A stretch of DNA of 64,000 nucleotides from Azospirillum sp. 412522 (GCF_019805165.1 NZ_RWIJ01000014.1:1-64000); one strand, 5' to 3'. Positions 43,877 through 53,582 are shown, counted from the first letter of the stretch. Made by a program: numbers and translations. The notes: a model not told the origin generated them from the letters alone.

Positions 43877-46800
43877 ATGAGCGCGAGGCAACGGATCGTC
43901 CGTGAACGCCGGCAATACAACCAGCTCGCCGCCGACCAGACGCTGGAGGACTATGCGCTCCGCTACACCGCGGAACGGGCGCGGCGCTGGAGCGCCTGGC
44001 GGGTCGCCAACACGGCGCTCGGCGCCATCTCCTTCCTGGCCTGCGAGGCGATCGGCGCCGCCGTCACCCTGACCTACGGCTTCGAGAACGCCATGGCCGC
44101 CATCCTGGCGGTGGCGCTGCTCAGCATCCTGGTCGGGCTGCCGATCACCTACCATGCGGCCAAGGCCGGGGTGGACATCGACCTGCTGGCCCGGGGAGCC
44201 GGCTTCGGCTATCTCGGCTCCACCATCACCTCGCTGGTCTACGCCTCCTTCACCTTCATCCTGCTGTCCATCGAGGCCAGCATCATGTCGGCCGCGATGA
44301 CCATGGTGCTGGGCATCCCGGCCTCGGCCGCCCATGTCATCAGCTCGCTGGCGGTGATCCCCATTGCCGTCTACGGCATCCGCCTCATCAGCCGCATGCA
44401 ATGGGCGACGCAGCCGGTGTGGATCCTGCTGCAATGCGTGCCGCTCGCCTATTTCCTCCTGCTCGACCGCGACACCCTCGGCCAGTGGACCTCGCTGCCC
44501 GGCGTCTACGCTCCCAACGGCGGGCTGTCTCTGCTGCCCTTCGGCATGGCCGCCTCGGTCCTGCTGTCTCTGCTGCCGCAGATCGGCGAGCAGGTGGACT
44601 ATCTGCGCTTCCTGCCCTCGCAGGCCCGCATCGGCAGGGTGCGCTGGTGGGCGGCGATGCTGGCCGGCGGTCCGGGCTGGGTGCTGATCGGCAGCCTGAA
44701 GCTGGCGGCGGGCTCGCTGCTGGCCTTCCTCGCCCTCAAGCACGGGCTGCCGGTGGAAGACGCGGTGCAGCCCAACATCATGTACCACATGGCTTTCCTC
44801 GACGTGTTCGGCTCGCCCGCCGCGGCGCTGGCGCTGACCGGCATCTTCGTCGTGGTCTGCCAGATGAAGATCAACGTCACCAACGCCTATGCCGGCTCCA
44901 TCGCCTGGTCGAACTTCTTCTCCCGCCTGACCCGCAGCCACCCCGGCCGCGTCGTCTGGCTGGTGTTCAACGTTCTGCTGGCGCTGCTGCTGATGGAGAT
45001 CGGCATCCTCGGGGTGATCGAAAGCATCCTCGGCCTCTACGCCAACGTCGCGGTGGGCTGGCTGGGCGCGGTCGCCGCCGATCTGGCCGTCAACAAGCCG
45101 CTGGGCTTCAGCCCGCCGGGGATCGAGTTCAAGCGCGCCCACCTCTACGACATCAATCCGGTCGGCACCGGCGCCATGGGCCTGTCGGTGCTGTGCTCCA
45201 CCACCGCCTTCTTCGGGCTGCTGGGGCCGGTGGCGCAGGCGCTGGCCCCCTTCATCGGGCTGGTGGTCGCCTTCGCCGCCGCGCCGCTGATCGCCTGGAG
45301 GACGAAGGGCCGCTATTACATCGCCCGCAAGTCGGACAGGCTGCCCGGCGATGCGGCGACCATCCGCTGCTCGATCTGCGAGAACCATTTCGAACGGCAG
45401 GACATGGCCTTCTGCCCGGCCTACGACGCGCCGATCTGCTCGCTCTGCTGCACGCTGGAGGCGCGCTGCCACGATTTGTGCAAGACCGACAGCCGCTTCG
45501 CCGACCAGATCGCCCGCAGCCTGCAGCGGGTCCTGCCCAGGCGGATGGCGGCCGGCGTCCATACCCGCACCGGCCATTTCATCGGCGTGATGACGCTGTT
45601 CTCGCTGGTGCTGGGCGGGGTGCTGGTGGTCATCGACTTCCAGTACGCCAATGCCGACGCCGCGGAGCGGGCGGCGATCCACGCCGCGCTGTTCACCGTC
45701 TTCGTCTGCCTGTTCATCCTGTCCGGCGTCGCGGCCTGGCTGCTGGTGCTCGCCCATGAGAGCCGCCGCAAGGCGGAGGAGGAGACCGCCCGCCAGACCG
45801 CCATGCTGATGGACGAAATCGCCGCCCACGAGCGTACCGACGCCGCCCTGCAGAAGGCCAAGGAGGTGGCCGAGGCGGCCAATGCCGCCAAGAGCCGCTA
45901 CATCATAGGCGTCAGCCACGAGATCCGGGCGCCGCTGAACGCCATTTCCGGCTATGCCCAGCTTCTGGAGAGCAACAGCACCCAGCGCCCGCAGGACGCC
46001 GTCCGCGTCATCCGCCGCAGCGCCGAGCATCTGTCGAACCTGATCGACGGGCTGCTCGACATCTCCAAGATCGAATCGGGCCTGCGCCGGCTCAGCCGGG
46101 ACAAGGTGCAGCTGATCGACTTCCTCGACCAGCTCGCCGACATGTTCCGCATCCAGGCCGCCGCCAAGGGGCTGGAGTTCCGCTATGCCCGCGTGCCGCA
46201 CCTGCCGGTCTGGGTCCACACCGACAGCAAGATCCTGCGCCAGATCCTGATCAACCTGCTGTCCAACGCGGTGAAATACACCGAGACCGGCCATGTCGCC
46301 CTGACCGTCCGCTACCGCAGCCAGATCGCCGAGTTCGAGATCTCCGACAGCGGCATCGGCATCCGGCCCGAGGATCTCGACCGCGTCTTCGAACCGTTCG
46401 AGCGTGGCCGCGGCGCGGCGGTGCGTGCGGTCGCCGGCACCGGCCTCGGCCTGACCATCACCCGGGTGCTGACCCGGATCATGGGCGGCGACATCGCGCT
46501 GCGCAGCGAGGCGGGGCAGGGCAGCGTCTTCACCGTCCGCCTGCTGTTGTCGGAGGCCATGCACCGGCCGGGCGAGCAGGCGGAGCGCCGCGCCGTCACC
46601 GGCTATGCCGGGCCGCAGATCACCATCCTGCTGGCCGACGACGACCGCGACCATCTGGCGCTGATGACCGACATCCTGCGCCCGCTGGGATTCGTGCTGT
46701 TCACCGCGTCCGACGCCACCACCTGCCTGGAACTGGCGGCGCAGTGCAGGCCGGACGTCGCCATGCTCGACATCTCGATGCCGGGAGAAAGCGGGTGGGA

Positions 46801-47410
46801 CCTGGCGGAGGAGCTGCGCCGCCAGTTCACCGACCGCATCCGCATCATCATGGTCTCGGCCAACGCCTACGAGGCGCAGGGGCCGGGCGACGGGCGGGCG
46901 CCGCACGACGCCTTCGTCGCCAAGCCCATCGAGATCCACGCGCTGCTTGACCGGTTGCAGGCGCTGACCGGGTTGGAATGGATCCACGCCGCGGAGAAAC
47001 CGGAAAAAACGGAAAATCCGGCGGAACTGCTTGCCCCGGCCACCGTCCCGGCCGATCAAACGCCCAGGCCCGGACCGGCGCCCGCTGAACCATCCCTGGC
47101 TGAACCATCCCCCGCCGGCCACGCTGTTTCCGGGCCGCCGGAGTCGGTCCTGCGTCATCTCGACGACCTGCGCCAGCTCGGCCGGATCGGCTACATTCGC
47201 GGGATCGAGGCCAAGCTGCGCGAGGTCGAGGCCGAGGATCCCGCCGCGCTGCCTTTCGTCGAGCGGCTGCAAACTCTGGTGCGTGCCTTCGACCTGAAAG
47301 GCTATATGCGTGCGGTGGAGGACGCGGTGGCGCAGCGCGACGCCGACGGACGGGGCCAGGGGCAAGACCATGAAGAAGATCGGGCGGAAGACGGGGCCGT
47401 GACGGGATGA
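43877..47410 (+). CDS. NCS1-type permease fused to a hybrid histidine kinase (REC)
   Basis: 1177 residues from ATG 43877. About 1-490 is a nucleobase:cation symporter-1 (CodB/Fur-like) permease: LEDYALRYTAERARRWSAWR, then about 12 hydrophobic segments including MKINVTNAYAGSIAWSNFFS, a conserved NCS1 stretch. At about 495-535 comes a Cys-rich, probably zinc-binding insert (IRCSICENHFERQ, CPAYDAPICSLCCTLEARC, CHDLC). Two more membrane segments (about 565-630) precede a coiled linker, HisKA with His in GVSHEIRAPLN (about 680), HATPase (NLLSNAVKYTETG, GTGLGLTITRVL), and a receiver with Asp in AMLDISMPGESG (about 963). A helical tail follows. Such transporter-kinase fusions sense the transported solute, as CbrA does with an SLC5 module. 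Here a nucleobase-like compound is plausible. The cognate regulator overlaps by 4 nt. Confidence 0.88.
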   Translation: MSARQRIVRERRQYNQLAADQTLEDYALRYTAERARRWSAWRVANTALGAISFLACEAIGAAVTLTYGFENAMAAILAVALLSILVGLPITYHAAKAGVDIDLLARGAGFGYLGSTITSLVYASFTFILLSIEASIMSAAMTMVLGIPASAAHVISSLAVIPIAVYGIRLISRMQWATQPVWILLQCVPLAYFLLLDRDTLGQWTSLPGVYAPNGGLSLLPFGMAASVLLSLLPQIGEQVDYLRFLPSQARIGRVRWWAAMLAGGPGWVLIGSLKLAAGSLLAFLALKHGLPVEDAVQPNIMYHMAFLDVFGSPAAALALTGIFVVVCQMKINVTNAYAGSIAWSNFFSRLTRSHPGRVVWLVFNVLLALLLMEIGILGVIESILGLYANVAVGWLGAVAADLAVNKPLGFSPPGIEFKRAHLYDINPVGTGAMGLSVLCSTTAFFGLLGPVAQALAPFIGLVVAFAAAPLIAWRTKGRYYIARKSDRLPGDAATIRCSICENHFERQDMAFCPAYDAPICSLCCTLEARCHDLCKTDSRFADQIARSLQRVLPRRMAAGVHTRTGHFIGVMTLFSLVLGGVLVVIDFQYANADAAERAAIHAALFTVFVCLFILSGVAAWLLVLAHESRRKAEEETARQTAMLMDEIAAHERTDAALQKAKEVAEAANAAKSRYIIGVSHEIRAPLNAISGYAQLLESNSTQRPQDAVRVIRRSAEHLSNLIDGLLDISKIESGLRRLSRDKVQLIDFLDQLADMFRIQAAAKGLEFRYARVPHLPVWVHTDSKILRQILINLLSNAVKYTETGHVALTVRYRSQIAEFEISDSGIGIRPEDLDRVFEPFERGRGAAVRAVAGTGLGLTITRVLTRIMGGDIALRSEAGQGSVFTVRLLLSEAMHRPGEQAERRAVTGYAGPQITILLADDDRDHLALMTDILRPLGFVLFTASDATTCLELAAQCRPDVAMLDISMPGESGWDLAEELRRQFTDRIRIIMVSANAYEAQGPGDGRAPHDAFVAKPIEIHALLDRLQALTGLEWIHAAEKPEKTENPAELLAPATVPADQTPRPGPAPAEPSLAEPSPAGHAVSGPPESVLRHLDDLRQLGRIGYIRGIEAKLREVEAEDPAALPFVERLQTLVRAFDLKGYMRAVEDAVAQRDADGRGQGQDHEEDRAEDGAVTG

Positions 47411-48318
47411 AGCGCCGCGACATGATCCTGGTGGTGGACGACACCCCCGACACGCTGGGATTCCTGACGGAGGCCATCGAACAGGCCGACCTGACCGTGC
47501 TGGTCGCCATTGATGGCGAGAGCGCGCTGGATCTGGTCGGTCAGATCACGCCGGACCTGATCCTGATGGACGCGGTGATGCCCGGCCTCGACGGCTTCGA
47601 GACCTGCCGCCGGCTGAAGCAGGTCCCCCACCTGTCGCACATCCCCGTCATCTTCATGACCGGCCTCAGCGACACCGAGCATGTGGTGAAGGGGCTGGAG
47701 GCCGGCGGCGTCGATTACGTCACCAAGCCCATCGTCGTGGACGAGCTGATCGCCCGCATCCGCGTCCATCTGACCAACGCCCGCGTCGCCTACGCCGCCC
47801 GCGCGGCACTCGACGCCACCGGCCGCTTCCTGCTGGCGACGGACGGGGAGGGCCGGCTGCTGTGGTGCACCCCGCAGGCGGAGCGGCTGCTGGCCGGCCT
47901 GCCGCCCGAGGCGGCGCTCTCCCTGGCCGCCGGTCTGGTCCGGCTGCGTCAGGCCGCTTCACCCGGCGGTACGGCGGAGATCTTCACGCTGGACCTGCCG
48001 GACGGCGAGGGAGGGCGGCGGCTGGAGTTCAGCTATCTGAGCCCGGCAAACCCCGACGAGTATCTGTTCCGTCTCAGCGAGCCGACCGCTGGCCGGCAGG
48101 AGGCGGTGCTGCGCGACGCGCTGGGCCTCACGGCGCGGGAGGCGGAGGTTCTGCTGTGGATCGCCAACGGCAAGCCCAACCGGGACATCGGCGAAATCCT
48201 GGGCATCAGCCCGCGCACGGTGAACAAGCATCTGGAACAGGTCTTCACCAAGCTCGGCGTGGAGAACCGTGCCTCCGCCGCCGCCCTGGCGATCCGCACG
48301 CTGGCCGCGCGGGCCTGA
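47407..48318 (+). CDS. response regulator, REC - PAS-like linker - LuxR HTH
   Basis: 303 residues, ATGA overlap with the transporter-kinase gene. Receiver about 1-120 with the acidic pair VVDDTPD, acceptor Asp in LILMDAVMPGLDG, Thr in FMTGLS and Lys in DYVTKPIVVDEL. A middle section (about 135-225, FLLATDGEGRLLWCTPQAERLL) looks like a small PAS-type fold. The LuxR/NarL HTH is at about 238-300: LGLTAREAEVLLWIANGKPN, RDIGEILGISPRTVNKHLEQ, VFTKLGVENR. It should bind DNA when phosphorylated by the upstream kinase; its targets are not evident. Confidence 0.92.
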   Translation: MKRRDMILVVDDTPDTLGFLTEAIEQADLTVLVAIDGESALDLVGQITPDLILMDAVMPGLDGFETCRRLKQVPHLSHIPVIFMTGLSDTEHVVKGLEAGGVDYVTKPIVVDELIARIRVHLTNARVAYAARAALDATGRFLLATDGEGRLLWCTPQAERLLAGLPPEAALSLAAGLVRLRQAASPGGTAEIFTLDLPDGEGGRRLEFSYLSPANPDEYLFRLSEPTAGRQEAVLRDALGLTAREAEVLLWIANGKPNRDIGEILGISPRTVNKHLEQVFTKLGVENRASAAALAIRTLAARA

Positions 48319-48340
48319 AACCGGGCTGCGCTCGCGGCAC

Positions 48341-48808
48341 TCATACGTCAATGGTCGCCTGCGGCCCGCTCCGCCCTGCGACGATGTGGTTCATGATGCA
48401 GGTCATCACCGGCTCGCCCCGCTGGTTCAGCGTGGTGTAGGCCAGCCGCACCGTTCCGCGCCCGCCGCGGCGCGACGGGGTCGTCTCCACCACCTCCACC
48501 CGGACGCGGATGCTGTCGCCGGGCCGCACCGGCCGCAGCCAGCGCAGCTCGTCCATGCCGGATCCGCCCAGGCTGGTGCCGGTGATCAGCCCGGTGTCGC
48601 GGAACAGCCGGAAGGTCAGCGACAGCGTATGGAAGCCGCTGGCGATCAGCCCCTGGAACGGTCCGTCGGCCGCCGCCGCCGCGTCGATGTGGAAGGGTTG
48701 CGGGTCGAAACGAAGGGCGAAATCCATGATCTGGCTGTCGGTCAGGGTCGCCCCTTCCGATTCGAACACGTCGCCGATGCGGAAATCCTCGAAATGGCGG
48801 CCGGACAT
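48341..48808 (-). CDS. MaoC-like (R)-enoyl-CoA hydratase
   Basis: 155 residues from ATG 48808. Single hot-dog domain: FEDFRIGDVFESEGATLTDS at the N-terminus, catalytic Asp/His signature FDPQPFHIDAAAA followed by GLIASGFHTLSLTFRLF, then PVRPGDSIRVRVEVVETTPS and GEPVMTCIMNHIVAGR. Family members hydrate enoyl-CoA in the R direction, for example for polyhydroxyalkanoate supply. It stands alone, converging on the LuxR-type regulator and divergent from the chemosensory operon. An upstream extension of the frame lacks similarity. Confidence 0.88.
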   Translation of the reverse strand: MSGRHFEDFRIGDVFESEGATLTDSQIMDFALRFDPQPFHIDAAAAADGPFQGLIASGFHTLSLTFRLFRDTGLITGTSLGGSGMDELRWLRPVRPGDSIRVRVEVVETTPSRRGGRGTVRLAYTTLNQRGEPVMTCIMNHIVAGRSGPQATIDV

Positions 48809-49050
48809 TCTGTCGCTTCTCCCCTGATCGGTTCGTTGGCATGGGTCTCGTGGCTGCCGGCCGAGACTATCCCGCCCGGACCATCCGGCAAAGGGCAGGG
48901 ACAATCCTGGCATGGGCATAGGCCCTACGGCGTAAACCTTTGGAGTAATTCGCATTGCTGTTGCGATGGGGCATGTTCCCGGTCGGATTCCAGACCAACG
49001 ACGGACGGATGTCACCACTCCCCGCGCACAGTACTTCCCCTGGGACCTCG

Positions 49051-49632
49051 ATGCCGTCGCCGTTCCGTTGCGTCGTGTTTTCGGTCGCCGGCCAAGCCCT
49101 GGCGCTGCCGGTGGAAGCCGTGCGGCGCTTTCTGCCATTGCCGCGGCTGGAGCGTCTGCCGACCGCGCCGCCGCCGGTCGAGGGCGTGTTCCGCTATCAG
49201 GGGGAGGTGGTCCCGGTCCTGCGCCTGGATGTCCTGCTCGATCTCGCGGCGGCGGATCCGGTGGTGGGCAAGTCTGTTGCCGGGCTCTATTCGCCGCTTC
49301 TGCTCATCACGTGGCAGGGCCGGCCGGCGGCGCTGCTGGCCGATCACGTCCATGGCGACACGGCGGTCGATCCTGCCGAGCGCACGCCGTCCGACCCGTC
49401 GCTGACCTTCAACGGCTGTGCCGTCGGCACCTTCCCGGACCGGATGACCGGCCGAGGCGGCACCGTGACCTTGCTCGACTCCGGGCGGCTGCTGAGCGAG
49501 GCGGAGGGCCGGCTGCTCGACGCCTTCCGTGCCACGGCGGAGCGGCGGCTGGCGCAGTGGCAGGTCACGGCCGGCGACGACAGCGATGCGGCTTCCCAGG
49601 ACAGGGCATCCGCCGGGGGTGGCGCCGCATGA
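49051..49632 (+). CDS. cheW: CheW-like coupling protein (first of two)
   Basis: 193 residues from ATG 49051; ATG 49009 is an alternative. CheW fold: FRCVVFSVAGQALALPVEAV at the start, then VEGVFRYQGEVVPVLRLDVL, SPLLLITWQGRPAALLADHV, and a C-terminal extension with LLDAFRATAERRLAQWQ. CheW links receptors to CheA. First gene of an eight-gene chemosensory operon; the next gene's ATG overlaps its stop. Confidence 0.86.
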   Translation: MPSPFRCVVFSVAGQALALPVEAVRRFLPLPRLERLPTAPPPVEGVFRYQGEVVPVLRLDVLLDLAAADPVVGKSVAGLYSPLLLITWQGRPAALLADHVHGDTAVDPAERTPSDPSLTFNGCAVGTFPDRMTGRGGTVTLLDSGRLLSEAEGRLLDAFRATAERRLAQWQVTAGDDSDAASQDRASAGGGAA

Positions 49633-51083
49633 TGTCCAATGCCGCTGCAACGATCGATTCGATCCGTCGCGATCCGCATTTCCTCCGCCTTAAGGCGATG
49701 GTGATCGACGCGACCGGCCTTGCCTATTACGCCGACAAGGATGCCGCCTTCGCCGAGCGGATCAACCGCCGGCTGCCCTTCGGCCGCATAACGACGGTCG
49801 GCAGCTATCTGGCGGCGCTGGAGGCGGAGGGACCGGGCGGCGCCGAATTCCAGGGACTGATCAACGAGCTTGCGGTCGGGGAGACCTTCTTCTTCCGCTA
49901 TATCGAGCAGTTCGATGCGCTCCGCGCCGTCGCCATCCCCGAATGCCTGCGCCGCAACCAGGCGAGCCGGCTGCTGCGGATCTGGAGCGCCGGCTGCTCC
50001 ATCGGGCCGGAGGCCTACACCATCGAAATCCTGCTGAAGCAGCATTTCGCCGCCCAGCTGGAGGGCTGGCAGGTCCATATCGTCGGTACCGACATCAACG
50101 GCGCCTTCCTGGAGCAGGCGCGGCGTGGCGCCTATGGCGACTGGGCGGTGCGCGGGCTGTCGCCGGAGACGTTGGAGGCCTGCTTCGACCGCCAGGACAG
50201 GCTGTGGGCGGTAAAGCCGAAATATCGCCAGTGGACCAGCTTCATGCCCTTCAACCTCGTGGACGGGGCGATCCCCTCCTATCCGCACGGGATCGGGCAT
50301 TTCGACATCATCCTGTGCCGCAACGTCATGATCTATTTCGACGAGGCGACGCGGCACCGGCTGCTCGGCGACCTGCACAAGGCGCTGGCCGACGGCGGCT
50401 GGCTGGTGGTCGGCCATGCCGAGGCCGGTCCGCAGATGAACGAGCTGTTCATTCCCGTTTCGGTCCCCGGCGCAACTCTGTACCGCAAGCAGGTCGAACC
50501 GCCAGTCGCGACCGCGGCGAGCCGGAGAGCCGCCCATGGCCCAGCCGCCCATGGCCCGGAACCGGTCGCGCCGGTTCCGACGTCCGGTCTGCGCCGCTCC
50601 GGCAAGCCCGCCTCGATGTCCGCTGCCGACTCCGCTGCCGGCTTGCCCGCCGGTCCCGTTTCCGGCCCGCGCTCCCGCAAGTCGGCGACGCCGCAGCCGG
50701 CCCCCGCCCAGCCGCATCCGGTCGAAACCGACGAGCGCTCGACCGCGCTGGAGGCCTGTCTGGCGCGGGTGGAGGCGAGCCGGCTGGACCCGGCCGCCCA
50801 CTACCAGCTCGGCCTGGTGGAGGAGGAGCTGGGCGTCGGCGACCCGGTGGCGGCCTTCAAGCGGGCCTTGTATCTCGACCCGCGCTTCGTCCTGGCCGAC
50901 TATCATCTGGCGCTCGCCTACTGGCGGCGCGGCCGGCTGGTCCCGGCGCAGCGCCATTTCCGCAACGCGCGCGAGGCGTTGGAAAGCCGTTCCGACGACG
51001 AGGCGGTGACGGAGGGTGGCGGCCTGACCGTCCAGGAGCTGCGCGGCATGCTGGACCTCTGGCTGAACGGTGAGGAGGGCTGA
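49629..51083 (+). CDS. cheR: CheR-type MCP methyltransferase with C-terminal TPR-like part
   Basis: 484 residues; tandem ATGATG overlaps the cheW stop. N-terminal CheR_N helices about 1-90, then the SAM methyltransferase: NELAVGETFFFRYIEQFDAL, RLLRIWSAGCSIGPEAYTIE, VHIVGTDINGAFLEQARRGAY, FDIILCRNVMIYFDEATRHR, WLVVGHAE. A Pro/Ala/Ser-rich linker (about 290-365) leads to two TPR-like helical repeats (AHYQLGLVEEELGVGDPVAA, ADYHLALAYWRRGRLVPAQR), the architecture of WspC. It methylates receptor glutamates for adaptation. Confidence 0.92.
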   Translation: MMSNAAATIDSIRRDPHFLRLKAMVIDATGLAYYADKDAAFAERINRRLPFGRITTVGSYLAALEAEGPGGAEFQGLINELAVGETFFFRYIEQFDALRAVAIPECLRRNQASRLLRIWSAGCSIGPEAYTIEILLKQHFAAQLEGWQVHIVGTDINGAFLEQARRGAYGDWAVRGLSPETLEACFDRQDRLWAVKPKYRQWTSFMPFNLVDGAIPSYPHGIGHFDIILCRNVMIYFDEATRHRLLGDLHKALADGGWLVVGHAEAGPQMNELFIPVSVPGATLYRKQVEPPVATAASRRAAHGPAAHGPEPVAPVPTSGLRRSGKPASMSAADSAAGLPAGPVSGPRSRKSATPQPAPAQPHPVETDERSTALEACLARVEASRLDPAAHYQLGLVEEELGVGDPVAAFKRALYLDPRFVLADYHLALAYWRRGRLVPAQRHFRNAREALESRSDDEAVTEGGGLTVQELRGMLDLWLNGEEG

Positions 51084-51757
51084 TGGACGAGACGCTCGCA
51101 GGAGCCGGTCCGGGGGCCGCACCGCTCATCGCCGCCCTCGACAGCGCATCCCCGGAGCGTGCCGCCGCCCGCGCCGCCATCGACTGGGAGGCGGTGCGCG
51201 AGAAGCTGGCACGCGGCACCGCCGACCTGGAGGCGACCTTCGCCGGCCGCGGTCCCTGGGCCGATGCCGTGCTCGCCCGCCGGGCGGAGGATCTGGCCGA
51301 AACCCCGCGCCTCCACGATGACGGGAGCGTCGGCACGCCGATGCTGGTCGCGCGCGGGGTGGAGACGCTCTATGGGCTGGAACTGCGTCATCTCGGCCAT
51401 ATCGCGCCGATGCCGCGGCTGGCCCGCGTGCCGGGGGCGCCGCCCGCCGTCCTGGGGGTGATCGCCGTCGCCGGCCGGGTGATGAGGCTGTTCGACCTCG
51501 ACCGCCTGTGCGGCGGGCTCCCAACGCCGGGGGTGGCCGGCAGCGGCGAGGCCGACCAGTCCGGCTACGCCGTCGTGCTGCGCACCGGTGCCGCCCGTCC
51601 GGCCGCCCTGCGGCTGCGCGAGGTGGAGCGGGTTGCCGACATCGTGCCGCCCCGCGCTGCCGTCCCGGCGGAGGCCGGGCCGCTGGTCCGGGCGATCACC
51701 GCGGATCGTATGGCGATCCTCGACATGGCGGCCTTGCTCGACTTCGTGAAGACCTGA
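51083..51757 (+). CDS. cheW: CheW-like coupling protein (second)
   Basis: 224 residues, TGATG overlap with cheR. The N-terminal 80 residues are an acidic/Ala-rich helical extension (ERAAARAAIDWEAVREKLAR) seen in WspD-like CheW proteins. The CheW domain follows: MLVARGVETLYGLELRHLGH, APPAVLGVIAVAGRVMRLFD, YAVVLRTGAARPAALRLREV, AILDMAALLDFVKT. The two different CheW proteins may build distinct connections in the signalling array. Confidence 0.86.
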   Translation: MDETLAGAGPGAAPLIAALDSASPERAAARAAIDWEAVREKLARGTADLEATFAGRGPWADAVLARRAEDLAETPRLHDDGSVGTPMLVARGVETLYGLELRHLGHIAPMPRLARVPGAPPAVLGVIAVAGRVMRLFDLDRLCGGLPTPGVAGSGEADQSGYAVVLRTGAARPAALRLREVERVADIVPPRAAVPAEAGPLVRAITADRMAILDMAALLDFVKT

Positions 51758-51805
51758 AAAAACGACCGATCCACCTGAAGAGCCGTCCGGGGCCGGAGCA
51801 CAAGA

Positions 51806-53494
51806 ATGAGCATCAAAGTCGCGCACAAGCTGGTCCTGGGATTCGGCGTGGTCTGTGTCCTGAGCGCATTGCTGGCGCTTTACCAGATGTCGCGCTTCTC
51901 CGACGCGCTGTCCGTCATCATGGCGGTGTCGAGCTACGACACCGAGGCCGCCGACATGGTGACCACGGTCGGCAACCTTCAGGCCGAGCTGCGCAGCACG
52001 CGCGAATCGGCGTTGAACGCGGTGTCCATCGCCAATGCCGAAGGGCGGGTGGCGGACATTCCGGCCATCATGATGCCGCTGCGCCGCCATTACGACGAGG
52101 TCGGGGCCAAGCTGCGCGACACTCTGGGCCGGTTGCGCGCGATGGTGGCGGAGCGGTCCAGCAACAGCGTGACCGACAGCCGCCGCAAGGGCTGGGTCGA
52201 GCTGGACACTTCGGTGAACGAGATGAACCGCGCCATTTCGGCGGTCGGGGACGAGGCGCGGACCATCTACACCCTGCTGGAGCGCAATCAGGTCACCGAT
52301 GCGCTGCAGCGTCGCCAGCGGGTGGACGAGCTGCGCAAGGTGATGGAGCAGCGCATCGACGCCGCCCAGACCGCCATCGACCACCTGACCGCCGCCGGCC
52401 GCGAGGACATCCGGGCGATCTACGACTCGGCCATCCAGTCCTCGGTCATCGCGCTGGTCGTCGTCTTCCTGATCGCGGTGGGGGTCGCCTATCTGATCGG
52501 CAGCTCGATCACCCGGCGGCTCGGCCGCGCCATCGACTTCGTCACCAGGATCGGCCATGGCGACCTGACGCAGGAGATCCTGATCGCCGGCAAGGACGAG
52601 CTGGCCGTGCTGGGCCAGCATCTGAACGAGATGGCCGGCCGGCTGAAGTCGATGGCCCGCACCACCCGCGAGACCGCCGAGAGCGTCCACGCCGCCACCG
52701 CCCAGATCCGGGCCTCCACCCAGCAGCAGTCGGCCAGCGTCGCCGAACAGCTGGCGGCGGTGGAGCAGACCACCGCGACCCTGTCGGAGATCACCGAGTC
52801 CGGCGCCCAGATCAACCGCCGCGCCCAGGACGTCGCCCACGGCGCCCAGACGGTGGCCGTCTCCAGCCATTCCGGCATGAAGGCGGTCGACGACACCATC
52901 CAGGCGATGGATGCCATCCGCGAACAGGCCGAGGCGGTGGCCGAGAACATCGTCATGCTGTCCGAACGCACCCAGGCGATCGGCGAGATCATCGTGACGG
53001 TGAACGACATCGCCGAGCGCTGCCATCTGCTGGCGCTGAACGCCGCCATCGAGGCGGCGGCGGCCGGCGAGCATGGCCGCACCTTCTCCATCGTCGCCGG
53101 CGAGATCAAGAGCCTCGCCGACCAGTCGAAGGAGGCGACCGCCCAGGTCCGTTCCAACCTGTCGGAGATCCAGCACGGCATCAACGCCTCGGTCATGCTG
53201 ACGGAGGAGGCGGTGAAGCGTGTCTCCGCCGGCAAGCGCCAGACCGACGCCACCCAGTCGACCATCCGCACCATGGCGGAGAACATCCAGGAGAGCGTGC
53301 TGGCCTTCCAGCAGATCGTCGCCGGCACCAACCAGCAGCAGATCGGCCTGGAACAGGTGATCCAGGCGCTTCAGAACATCCGCGAAGCCAGCAGCCAGAC
53401 CGCCGCCGGCACCCGCCAGCTGGAGGGCGCCGCCGCCAACCTGAACAACCTCGGCCAGGGTCTGGTCGAGGCGGTGCGGAACTACCAGGTGTGA
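51806..53494 (+). CDS. methyl-accepting chemotaxis protein
   Basis: 562 residues, GGAG at 7 nt before ATG. First membrane segment about 8-27 (LVLGFGVVCVLSALLALYQM), helical periplasmic sensor to about 210, second segment about 213-235 (VIALVVVFLIAVGVAYLIGS), HAMP about 236-285, then the cytoplasmic hairpin with the highly conserved tip RCHLLALNAAIEAAAAGEHG and FSIVAGEIKSLADQSKEAT. No C-terminal NWETF-like tether. The four-helix sensor resembles WspA-type receptors. Its ligand is unknown. Confidence 0.92.
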   Translation: MSIKVAHKLVLGFGVVCVLSALLALYQMSRFSDALSVIMAVSSYDTEAADMVTTVGNLQAELRSTRESALNAVSIANAEGRVADIPAIMMPLRRHYDEVGAKLRDTLGRLRAMVAERSSNSVTDSRRKGWVELDTSVNEMNRAISAVGDEARTIYTLLERNQVTDALQRRQRVDELRKVMEQRIDAAQTAIDHLTAAGREDIRAIYDSAIQSSVIALVVVFLIAVGVAYLIGSSITRRLGRAIDFVTRIGHGDLTQEILIAGKDELAVLGQHLNEMAGRLKSMARTTRETAESVHAATAQIRASTQQQSASVAEQLAAVEQTTATLSEITESGAQINRRAQDVAHGAQTVAVSSHSGMKAVDDTIQAMDAIREQAEAVAENIVMLSERTQAIGEIIVTVNDIAERCHLLALNAAIEAAAAGEHGRTFSIVAGEIKSLADQSKEATAQVRSNLSEIQHGINASVMLTEEAVKRVSAGKRQTDATQSTIRTMAENIQESVLAFQQIVAGTNQQQIGLEQVIQALQNIREASSQTAAGTRQLEGAAANLNNLGQGLVEAVRNYQV

Positions 53495-53513
53495 CGATGC
53501 GCCGCCGAAATCG

Positions 53514-53558
53514 CCTCTTTCCTCCCCCCTCCTCCCTCTCCCCGGGGGGAAGAGGGGA
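53514..53558. repeat. 30-nt pyrimidine tract followed by 15-nt purine tract
   Basis: Uninterrupted C/T from 53514 to 53543, then G/A from 53544 to 53558, in the mcp-cheA gap. The junction CCCTCTCCCC/GGGGGGAAGAGGG can pair into a GC-rich hairpin on the transcript. It may tune expression between mcp and cheA, or be a slippage-prone tract. Confidence 0.7.
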
Positions 53559-53582
53559 TTGCGCTCCTGCCCGGAGTCCCTG

